Below are positions 1 to 12,100 of a stretch of DNA of 64,000 nucleotides, in pieces (the stretch's first letter is position 1; each line of letters opens with the position of its first letter). The notes beneath the pieces are model-generated. The model ran no database searches and was not told the DNA's origin. It worked only from the letters and a program-made list of their open reading frames with translations. The translations under genes were made by a program, and so were the position numbers. Source of the stretch: Mytilus edulis (lineage: Eukaryota > Mollusca > Bivalvia > Mytilida > Mytilidae); NCBI RefSeq assembly GCF_963676685.1, contig NC_092356.1, positions 17,595,750 through 17,659,749 on the forward strand. Reading direction: 5' to 3'.

Positions 1-1366
1 TTTTTCAGCGTGCAGAGTTTGACTGGGATAAAAACTTGCGATCTACAATATTAGCTTCGTTTTTCTACGGCTATATTGTAACTCAAATTCCAGCAGGATG
101 GTTTTCAGACAAATTTGGCGGGAAACGTGTATTCGGTGTTTCTATGGCAATATCAGGACTAGCGACAGTTCTACTTCCTGTCTGCGCAAGAACGTCTGTA
201 ATACTTGTATATGTCATGAGAGTCATAGTAGGGCTCGGTACGGTATGTTTCATCTAGTATATTATGCAAAACTTGAATTTTCGTAGTTCATTTGAAACAT
301 GTTTTTGCAAAAAAAAACAAATGAGTTACAGCCCGCATTGTTTTATGATTGCATGAGTTTGCCTTGAATGATCTATTTTTACCGATACACCATCTTAAAT
401 ATGATCATTTGTCATACTTAGTATGCACTTTGAAGCTTAACACTTGCAATGAATGTGGGTTGGGTATTTGGAATGAATGTTTGTTAAATTTGGACGTTCA
501 CTGGGAAATGGGGGCATATATTTGACAGAGACATACATTGTGCTTGCAACAGGCCACCTAAGAACCCCACAATCAATAATTAAAGGTTGTTTTTTTTTTG
601 TTAAATAATTATATAAACGTTTAATTATCCACGAATGACGTTGTGTGCATGCGAATTTGTCGATTTAATTTTCTTTTCTTTTTAATTTTGTTATTTGAAA
701 CTCTCGTAGGCAGAAAAAAAAAGTTTCATGTAGGTTGCCATGTCTTCTTGTGGATCCATCGCATCACGTAGAAAGTTTTGTTATTGGTCATTATAGTTCA
801 AAGTATGGTTCATTATCATATCTAATGTTTTCAATTTCATTACACTTGTAATACTTGCCGCCGAATGTTAATCATACATCAATCTATTTTCGCAATTAAA
901 CATCATGCAACTAGAAATTTAGATAATTGTTAGAACATTTTTATGTGATAATTTAGTGTTTGATAAATTATTACGACGGCATGGAATTTTGAATATAAAT
1001 AATACTATCAGTATCAAACTTTACAAATTCGAATGTTTCACAAAGCATATTCATCCGTTGCATATTTCCAAACAGATAAAAACATCGCAATAATTTATGA
1101 ATTTACAGTAAGTTATAAAACGATCATGTTATATCATTGATTGTGTCATTTCGGGATGGAACAATTAACTATATAGTTTTTTTTTCATTTTTAAGTAGCA
1201 ATAGACTAACAAAAAGATATTTATTCATAATGATTATATACATATACATTGAAGCACTCTACCTACATCATCTTGTCATGATACAAACAAACAAACCAAT
1301 GTGAAAGTATAAATAGATTTGTCAGAATCTAACATGTCTAAGAGTCTCGGCCTTGGCATATATTTG
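1..1366 (+). repeat. Duplicated SLC17 exon 3 unit, copy 1 (cut by window start)
   Basis: Matches 1539-2909 almost base for base (offset 1538, then 1539 after one extra T in a T-run). It contains a full exon 3 at 9-242 with acceptor and donor intact, plus intron sequence. It has no neighbouring exons 1, 2 or 4, so it cannot make a protein alone. Confidence 0.95.
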
Positions 1367-2909
1367 AATTTTCTGTTTCCTTGTTTTATAATTGAGAAGG
1401 AATCACATGTATGTGCTGTAATGAAGCACACGATTGGATTAGATCGTTAAAAGAAGCGTACAATCATGTCAGTATTACTTTTATTGATTAAAGTTGAAAT
1501 ATATAAAATATTAACAGTTCATACACATTTGTCTTCATTTTTTCAGCGTGCAGAGTTTGACTGGGATAAAAACTTGCGATCTACAATATTAGCTTCGTTT
1601 TTCTACGGCTATATTGTAACTCAAATTCCAGCAGGATGGTTTTCAGACAAATTTGGCGGGAAACGTGTATTCGGTGTTTCTATGGCAATATCAGGACTAG
1701 CGACAGTTCTACTTCCTGTCTGCGCAAGAACGTCTGTAATACTTGTATATGTCATGAGAGTCATAGTAGGGCTCGGTACGGTATGTTTCATCTAGTATAT
1801 TATGCAAAACTTGAATTTTCGTAGTTCATTTGAAACATGTTTTTGCAAAAAAAAACAAATGAGTTACAGCCCGCATTGTTTTATGATTGCATGAGTTTGC
1901 CTTGAATGATCTATTTTTACCGATACACCATCTTAAATATGATCATTTGTCATACTTAGTATGCACTTTGAAGCTTAACACTTGCAATGAATGTGGGTTG
2001 GGTATTTGGAATGAATGTTTGTTAAATTTGGACGTTCACTGGGAAATGGGGGCATATATTTGACAGAGACATACATTGTGCTTGCAACAGGCCACCTAAG
2101 AACCCCACAATCAATAATTAAAGGTTGTTTTTTTTTTTTGTTAAATAATTATATAAACGTTTAATTATCCACGAATGACGTTGTGTGCATGCGAATTTGT
2201 CGATTTAATTTTCTTTTCTTTTTAATTTTGTTATTTGAAACTCTCGTAGGCAGAAAAAAAAAGTTTCATGTAGGTTGCCATGTCTTCTTGTGGATCCATC
2301 GCATCACGTAGAAAGTTTTGTTATTGGTCATTATAGTTCAAAGTATGGTTCATTATCATATCTAATGTTTTCAATTTCATTACACTTGTAATACTTGCCG
2401 CCGAATGTTAATCATACATCAATCTATTTTCGCAATTAAACATCATGCAACTAGAAATTTAGATAATTGTTAGAACATTTTTATGTGATAATTTAGTGTT
2501 TGATAAATTATTACGACGGCATGGAATTTTGAATATAAATAATACTATCAGTATCAAACTTTACAAATTCGAATGTTTCACAAAGCATATTCATCCGTTG
2601 CATATTTCCAAACAGATAAAAACATCGCAATAATTTATGAATTTACAGTAAGTTATAAAACGATCATGTTATATCATTGATTGTGTCATTTCGGGATGGA
2701 ACAATTAACTATATAGTTTTTTTTTCATTTTTAAGTAGCAATAGACTAACAAAAAGATATTTATTCATAATGATTATATACATATACATTGAAGCACTCT
2801 ACCTACATCATCTTGTCATGATACAAACAAACAAACCAATGTGAAAGTATAAATAGATTTGTCAGAATCTAACATGTCTAAGAGTCTCGGCCTTGGCATA
2901 TATTTGAAT
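1367..2909 (+). repeat. Duplicated SLC17 exon 3 unit, copy 2
   Basis: A full unit of about 1.54 kb. Its first 0.6 kb (1367 to about 1964) is identical to the in-place locus 5634-6231, including exon 3 at 1547-1780. The remaining 0.95 kb is shared with copy 1 but is absent from intron 3 of the gene, where the sequence switches after 6231. Confidence 0.95.
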
Positions 2910-3113
2910 AAATACGGAAGACTACTTCAATACGATATAATAACTTTAATTTAATCACTATCAACTTCTTGATAACTAAATATCTTTAAACATGTCGGGT
3001 TTTAAAAATTGTGAGTATTATTGATAAAAATAGTGAATTTCTTGAACAACGAAACAATGCATATGACCTTTTGACCCTAACTGTGTACGACATGCACTCG
3101 ACATTAAGAAATC
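2910..3113 (+). other. 5' flank / probable 5' UTR of the SLC17 gene
   Basis: About 200 bp of AT-rich sequence between the end of the duplicated unit and the ATG. No clear TATA box or initiator can be defended; a very short upstream ORF begins at the ATG near 2994. A more distant non-coding exon is possible. Confidence 0.3.
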
Positions 3114-3198
3114 ATGGAAATGGAGAATGAAGAGAAAACATGTTCGCCGTTTATTGAACATGTTGAAAGTAGTGGAAATGATGACCCAAAAGAAAAAG
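3114..3198 (+). CDS. SLC17A5-like: SLC17 exon 1 (start codon, cytosolic N-terminus)
   Basis: ATG at 3114 opens an acidic 28-residue stretch ([13 protein letters not shown]...). It ends at AAAAAG|GTAAGA, phase 1, and joins exon 2 in frame to give ...KEKENVPCCC. It lies 204 bp after the end of the upstream duplicated unit. Confidence 0.8.
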
Positions 3199-6100
3199 GT
3201 AAGAATTTTAAAATTAATTTCTTTGAGATTTACATCACTCGCCTCGGGGGGCCACTTACTAGATAATTAGTGGTAGGGATGAGCCGCTGGAATAGGTCAC
3301 TTTTTCATGCTCTATATGATATATGAAAAGGGTGAGAAATTCAGATGAAATATATCATTAGCATGATTAGGTTGATATTATCACTTGCTTGATTATATCA
3401 TAAGTAGCTGAAACTAATCAGATGTCCGTATTTATTTTTGATGGTACTTGATGTCTCAGCTGCTCACCCCTACCAAAAAAAGTTTGAAGAGCCACCCCCC
3501 CCCCCCCCCTTTTTGAGTCACTCGCTAATTATAGCTACATTTACATGTACGATGCAACATTATTTTAAGTACTTGATTCACGTGCAGCTAAACACAATGA
3601 AATGAGAACGACATTTCAACGATTCTATGACAAAGTCAGAAAAATGTCAGACTTTTTTATTATACGACCGCAAAAACTGAAATTTTTTTGGTCGTATATT
3701 GGTATGACGTTGGCGTCGTCGTCGTCGTCCGAAGACATTTGGTTTTCGCACTTTAACTTTAGTACAAGTAAATAAAAATCTATGAAATTTTCACATAATG
3801 TTTATGACCACAAAAGGAAGGTTGAGATTGATTTTGGGAGTTTTGGTCCCAACAGTTTAGGAATTAGGGGCCAAAAAAAAGTCCCAAATAAACATTTTCT
3901 TGGTTTTTGCACAATAACTTTAGTATAAGTAAATTGAAATCTATGAAATTTTAACACAAGGTTTATGACCACAAAAGGAAGGTTGGGATTGATTTTGGGA
4001 GTTTTTGTCCTAACAGTTTAGGAAACAGGGGCCAAAAGGGTCCAAAATCAAACTTTCAACAAAAAATGAATATATGGGGTTCTTCAATATGCTGAATCTA
4101 ACCATGTATTTAGACTTTTAATATTTGGGCCCGGTTATCAAATTGGTCTACATTGAGGTCTAAAAGGTTCTAAAATTGAACATTATTTGATTTCATCAAA
4201 AATTGAATTCTTGGGGTTCTATGATATGCTGAATCTAACCATGTACTTCGATTTTGGATATTGGACCATAATAGGTAAATGTCCAATTTAAAATTTTTAA
4301 GTTTTTAAGTTTAAGTTCTTAGACCACATTCATTACGTGTCAGAAACCTATGGTGTGTCAACTATTTAATCACAATCCAAATTCAGAGCTGTATCAAGCT
4401 TAAATGTTGTGTCCATACTTGCCCCAACTGTTCAGGGTTCGACCTCTGCGGTCGTATAAAGATGCGCCCTGCGAAGCATCTGGTTAAATTTAAGTCATCC
4501 ATTGGAAAACTGTATGACCGATTAATCATATTAATTATTTGACATGTTTCTAACCGTCCGCGGCCATACGTTTACCAAATAAGTGGCAACTGTTGTATGA
4601 GTTGACAAGGATAAAGTCAGCCCGAATGCTTGACTGTTTTTTGGATAAGAGAAATAAGGGAATGCAAATAAGGGCATGACATATGCCGCGCTTCAGGTCT
4701 TCCTCATAGAGTTATTGCACAGTTTTGTTCACGGTAAGAGAATTTGGCTTTCTCCAAACACACGACATCAGGTTTAATAAGGGTTGTCAAATTGAACAGA
4801 TTTGACTAACCGGCTATTCTGGAAATATTTCGAGCGATTAATCGGTTAACCGGTACTAACGTTTGTATCTTAAACGTCTTCATTACTTTACAAATGCATT
4901 TAAAAAAAATCCTTTCTCATTTACCATACAACACCTTTTGTTTATATAAAAAAAGGAAAATTATTCCCTAAAAAAACATTAATCCTAGCTGTTTAAAAAA
5001 ACATTTCCAATGATTTTAAGGAACTCAACATGTAATTCCCTGTTATAAATTACTTTGCTGTTGTTTTTTTATAAACAATTGCAATGCTACTACTGTTAAT
5101 GTTATAAAATATACCATGATGAAACTTTTGTTATTTGTAGAAAACGTCCCATGTTGTTGTTCTCAAAGATGGATATTAGCTTACACTGCATTTTTCGGTT
5201 TTTTACTTGTGTATGCTTTACGTGTCAACATAAGTGTGGGAATAGTGTGTATGGTCAGAATAAATGACACATCTGTGTCAAGTAGTCAGAATAATACAGA
5301 TCTTACATGCATACTTGAAACAACGAAAAGGGAATATGATGTAAGTGCAGTTATTTCTATTACTTTTACTATATTACATCACTGTATGCTCTTATTTGCG
5401 ATACACAAAAAAACTGCCGTCGTTTTGTCTTTGTCCATCGTATAGGATTTTGTATTTGATTTTTTGATCATTTAAATCATTTGGACAGATCAAACAACAT
5501 AGGGTGTATTGTTCCAAAAACGTTGTTAAACGACTACTTACAAAATTGGCTGTAAACAGAAACACTGGGAAAAACATTAAGTCGAGTTCACTAGAGATTC
5601 AAAAAGAGTCTGAACTGAATGAAATATAAATTTGATTTTCTGTTTCCTTGTTTTATAATTGAGAAGGAATCACATGTATGTGCTGTAATGAAGCACACGA
5701 TTGGATTAGATCGTTAAAAGAAGCGTACAATCATGTCAGTATTACTTTTATTGATTAAAGTTGAAATATATAAAATATTAACAGTTCATACACATTTGTC
5801 TTCATTTTTTCAGCGTGCAGAGTTTGACTGGGATAAAAACTTGCGATCTACAATATTAGCTTCGTTTTTCTACGGCTATATTGTAACTCAAATTCCAGCA
5901 GGATGGTTTTCAGACAAATTTGGCGGGAAACGTGTATTCGGTGTTTCTATGGCAATATCAGGACTAGCGACAGTTCTACTTCCTGTCTGCGCAAGAACGT
6001 CTGTAATACTTGTATATGTCATGAGAGTCATAGTAGGGCTCGGTACGGTATGTTTCATCTAGTATATTATGCAAAACTTGAATTTTCGTAGTTCATTTGA

Positions 6101-9100
6101 AACATGTTTTTGCAAAAAAAAACAAATGAGTTACAGCCCGCATTGTTTTATGATTGCATGAGTTTGCCTTGAATGATCTATTTTTACCGATACACCATCT
6201 TAAATATGATCATTTGTCATACTTAGTATGCTACGATGATAATACTTCATTATAAAAAAAAACCGTAAGTTTGAATTCATTTCGTCCTTAATTTTTATTT
6301 TGAAAAATTTGTAACTTTATTATCTCAGCTGTTTGTTTTCTTATTGTTAAGACACCAATGCGTGGTGATATAACGTTACATAGCCGTTAATCAATTGTTA
6401 TTTCTTATTGATACAGGGTACCGTGTTTCCCGCTCTTCAGTCAATGTGGGGGCGATGGGCGCCACCTTTGGAGAGCAGTAAGCTAGTATCAGTAGGATAC
6501 ATGGGTATGTCTGGGTTTTTTTTTAAATGAACAGTACTGTCTTATCTGTAATACACAAACTTAATTCTTCACCCATGATGTATAGACATTTATTTTTGAA
6601 GTACAGCAACCAATATTAAAAGTTAGACGAAATGATTTCTTATAAGCCAGGTACGCATTTTAGCTTGCTTCAAGTTACTGCGCGTTTCCTTTTGTGAATA
6701 CGCTATTATAATTTGTTAATTATAAATTTTATATCAAATGTACTGATTTTTGTAATCTATATACATGTATATAGGTTTTTAATTTGGAGTAGAGGTATGT
6801 ACTTAAAATAGAATTTGGAATGGAAATGGGGAATGTGTCAAAGCGACATCAACCCGACCATAGAGCAGACAACAGCCGAAGGCCAACAATGGGTCTTCAA
6901 TGTAGCGAGAAACTCCCGCACCTGGAGGCGTCCTTCAGATTGCCCCTTAACAAATATGTATACTAGTTCAGTTATAATGGACGTCATACGCAAGAAACTA
7001 AAATTAAAAATCATACAAGACTAACAAAGGCCATGTTCTTAAATAAATTTCTGATAACTTAATTCCTTGAAGGATATTAAAACAAAAGTGGAAGGTTGAG
7101 ATCCTTAAAATACCAATCTAACTCAGCAATATTTTAGTGTACTGTTCAAATTTATAACAACATCAGAGATCTCGGGGTCTTACAAAAACACAGGCAGAGT
7201 ATGTTGCGACCATAACAAACAAAAGACACAAAGTGCAGATATGAGAGGATTCACAGTCAATGGCAGCTAGTTTAAAGCCAAAAGCAAGTAATAAAAAAAA
7301 TCAAAACTATGCATGTTTTTTTTTTTCAGGAACTATGTTTGGTACAACTATTACATTTGCTACATCTGGTGTCCTTTGCCAGTATGGATTCGATAATGGA
7401 TGGGGTTCCATATTTTACCTGACAGGTAGGCTTGTACATGTAAACTTTTAACGTGACATGGAATACACATATTTTGCTGTTCCTATTTGTTACGGATAGT
7501 ACATCTCAAACTGTTCATCTTTTTAGAATTATCTTTTCCTCTGTTTTATACTATAATCAAATGACCTTCTTTTTTTATACTCATGGCTTTAAGGGTACAA
7601 CTAACCTTAATGTTTACTGTAAATTTGTTCATATCGATCATTATCATTTATTCAAAAAAGTTTCTTTCTTGTTATTTGTCAAAAACATAAATTATTTACA
7701 CCAAATCTTATAGCCGCTAACTGCCCTATCAAATTATAATAATCAAGGGGGGAATTGAAAGAGACAACCAAAAGCTATAAGTCGAAAAACAACAGACAAA
7801 TAACAACAACGGAACACTAAAAATGGTGAAGCAACAGACAAACAACAGTCGACAAACACTTTGCAGATCAAACATAACAAATACCAAGCAAAACTGAATG
7901 AATAAGAATAGCCTGTCTCTCCGGTGGTCAGTGGTCAGACCTTTTGTGGGGAGAAACGTGTCCGGAGTATTAAGGAGGTAGACCTAGGTTAAGGGAAATA
8001 ACTCTTAAAATCATCAGTACATTTGTGTCAACCATTTTCAAAAATATATTCTAAGCCTCTAGGTTACATAGATTATTTTCAATCTGTTTCAGGAAAATGC
8101 TTAAAATACATTGATGAACTTGACTTTTACAAAATCTTAACTGATTTAAAGAGTTATCTCCCTGAACCAAGGTCTACCCCCTTAAATGGTTAGTGTTGTT
8201 ACCATTGGAATGATACTACTGTTAGTTGTAATATCATAAGTCATACCTCCTGTGCGGATAAGAAATGTCATTTTCATCTAAGGGAATGCGATGCATGATA
8301 AATTCTGATAAAACGTAGAGGAAAATGAAATACTAAGAGTTTCTACTCCAAGCGTTGAAGGCCCAAGCCAAATTTAACACACAATTTTTGAAAAATGTTC
8401 TGATTTATTTTGTCTCTCATTTTTTTTCTTTTTTTTTCTATCACCATTGAATGATGCAGATGAAACATTCGTTCAGCATTATAAGTTATAAGCTTGGCAC
8501 CCTTAAGTCACGAATGTTGTTTTTCAACTGATCCGTTGGTTGATAAATTCAAGAATTTGTTTTTTTCCAGGTTCATTGACTTTCCCCTTTAAATTTACAT
8601 TCGAGTTGGTATTTTTGTTAATACTTATTTTTAATATTGCAGGCGGACTAACATTTATTTGGGTGATAGCTTGGTTTATTTTGACCGCTGATACTCCTGC
8701 AGAACATCCACGTATAACGGAAGCTGAGAAAAACTATATCGAGTCTTCCATTGAATATGATACACACATACGGGTAACAGCATTTTTATTTCAGTACAAT
8801 CTAACCTTTATATTTGCATAATTATCTTTAATTGCTTGTATTATCGCTTTGATCTTATTGACCGATATACATTTTTTTTTATTTCATAAATACAGTTTAT
8901 TTTCATATTGAACTTTTGGTACACATCCCTAGCTGAAACATTCTGGTTTTTTTTTTTATTACAGTTACACTTTGTTACGTATTAACATCAAATAACACTA
9001 TATAATTACATTAGATGTATGTTTCAATATAAAACTTTATTCTGATTGGCTAACTGCACATCACGTGTTATTCCGTAAGCAGTTGCATTGCTCAATACAA

Positions 9101-12100
9101 CTTTTCATTCATGATAACACGTGCTCCAACAATAAAGTGCACAGGTGAATTAAATAATAAAATATATAGAATTCGTGTTTTCATGATCATAGCTAAAAAA
9201 TGTAATTATAAGTATTGAATGCTTCTTTTTGTAACTTTATAGGGTTGTAAAAGCGTTGACCGTGCGTACATTTTTAGAATGAAGCGCTTCCGCGCTTCAT
9301 ACAAAATATACTTCGGTAACGCTTTTACACCCCAATAAATTTACAAAAAGAAGCACTCAATTCTTAAAAAAATTTACTGCTTCCATGTCTTATTTCTTAT
9401 TTTTTTTCGCCAAGAACACTCGCATCTCAAAACCTGAAAGCTACGAGTGTAAAGATATTTGAACACTTGTTATACGACAAAACATAAAATGAGTACCCAA
9501 ATCTATATTCATAATTAAGTTAAGTGGACTGATTTTTTTTAACAATACTTGTACACATCTTTGCATAATATTACAAAAATAGGACGACAATATCAAAGTG
9601 TGCATCTTCAACTAATAATCGAGTGACAACACACTAAAAATGATAGAATAAACAACCGTCCACAAAACTCAACTACATGTATATAACAATTACAGAATTC
9701 GCCTTTATTAAGCTGCTTGTGGTAAAAAGTAAATTTTATCAATTATCTATACAGTACAATTAGCAGAATTTTGAAAGCAGATTTTTTTGTAAAGCTCTAT
9801 AGAATATAGTTTACATAACATTGATTTATTTGCGCCTGCTTTACATTTTTTTTTTTGCATTTTTTTTTTATTATGATAGAGATCTACATTTTGAGTTACC
9901 GTTTGTGAAAAATAATGAATTCATATTCATATTTCATTTTGGTTTTATTGTATAATTTATCATTTCTTTTACAGTCTGGAAAGGCTCCATGGAAGGAAAT
10001 AATTAAGTCACGTGCATTGTTTGCTTGTGTTGTTGCCCACATGTGTAACAATTGGCAGCTGTATACTCTCCTGACAAGCTTACCTACCTTCATGAAAGCA
10101 GTGCTAAAATTTGATATAAAAAGCGTAGGTTATGTTTTAAATTTTATTTCGTGCTTTCATCTCCCATATCCTTTAATTAGTGTCTGGATGAATTTTACAG
10201 AATAGAGAATAAATGGCGAAAGGTGCAGAATATATTTTTAACCCCTTAAATGGTTGTATCTTTTCACATTTTAACGAATTATATCTCCTTCATTATTTTT
10301 AAGTTTTATTTCTTCCTGGACTATTTTTATGAAAATTATAGCCATCAATTCCCGCAAAATAAAACCCAAAGCAGTCGTAATCGTTGCAAGCCATGTTGTG
10401 TTAAGAAGATTTGATAGCCGTCACACATAATTTATTTCATATAGTTAATAGTGGAAATATAAAAATTTAATGTCTGTGTATTTGTAGAACAGGGGCATTG
10501 TCTGCAGTGCCTTATAATTGTGTAATTTTAGAATGGGACATTGTCTGCAGTGCCTTATAATTGTGTATTTTTAGAATGAGACATTGTCTGCAGTGCCTTG
10601 TAATTGAGTATTTGTAGAACGGGACATTGTCTGCAGTGCCTTATAATTGTGTATTTGTAGAACGGTGCATTGTCTGCAGTGCCTTATATTTGCCAGGCAT
10701 TTGGTGCATTTTTCGGAGGACAACTTGCTGATATGTTACGATCCAGAGGAATATTGTCTACAACTGCAGCTAGACGTTTGTTTGAACTTATAGGTAAGAA
10801 AGTCTTATTATTCAGTGGTTGTCATTTGTTTATGTGTTACATATTTTTTTTACGTTCATTATTTGTACCGTAAATTAGGCCGATAGTTTTCTCTTTGAAT
10901 TGTTTTAGATTGTCATTTCGGGGGCTTTTATAGCTGACTATACAGTCAGGGCTTTGTTCATTGTTGAAGGCCGTGCGGTGACCTACAGTTGTTAATTGTT
11001 GTATCATTTTGATCTCTTGTGGAGAGTTGTCTCATTGGCAATCATACCACATCTTCTTTTTCATATTTATAACATTGATCTTATTGTGCGAGTTTCTTGA
11101 ATCATAGAAATACAGTATGCTTAAAGCAAACGGCAAATGAAGCCAAACATACAACACAATGAGGAAAACCAAACCCATGAGGTCAATTTGTCTAAGGGAG
11201 TTGTAAGCAAAGTGCAAGTGCAAATTAAAAAGTCAATTGTTCTTGAACAATTGAATGGTCTTTCCTTTTTTCTTTTATTAATTGCCTTTTAGTTAAAAAA
11301 TATATGGTTTCTAAGGACTTTTATGTTCATAAGTGGTTGCTTAGGGCAAAAATCATTCCTAAGGATAAATATATTAAAATAAGTTATTAAAAATGTCATA
11401 TGTACTATTCATAGTATTTAAAGTTAAAAAAATAAGTGATTGCTAAGGACTTGTATGTCGTTGCTAGGGATAAAAATGTCATATTTATATTATTCATAGC
11501 CTTCTAAGTTCAAAAATATATGGTTGCTATGGTGTTTTATGTCGTTGCTAGGGACTTGACCTCTGACCTTGACCCAACTTTGTAGATCTTATTATGCTGA
11601 TCATTTTTGCAATTCAAAGTTTCTTTCTATCTCTAACCACTTTTGAGTTATAAGCAAACAATCATCATTTCGGACCCTAAAAACAGTTTTGGTGCCCTAA
11701 TTCTATAACAGTTGGTCCAATGATTTTCAACCCAACATAACAAATGTAGATCTCGACAAGACACATATTTCCTCCGTTACATTTTATCAGCCATTCTTTA
11801 CGGTTATTTAGTAAATCCGATAACTAGCTAAGGTCAAAATCTAGGTCATGGCCTTGACCTTTGACCTTAGGTCAATTTTCATGTTCATGTAAATTGATGA
11901 TCATTGGTGATAATCCTAGGTGGCTACAACTTACAGTTTTTGAGTTTTAGTGGCCAACCGACATTTATTAATTTTCAAAGGGGCATAACCCTACCAATGA
12001 GTCGTTGAATCTTTTCGATTCAAATGTAACGAAGCACCAGGGTCTGTTCCTGAACAAATTCCACCCTTTGTTTTTTTTTCTACCTATTATGGTTATGGGG

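Noticed and set aside
1466-1795. 109-residue ORF as a separate gene
   Set aside because: It is intron sequence plus a duplicate of SLC17 exon 3; the real exon starts at 1547 after an AG acceptor, and no partner exons adjoin it.
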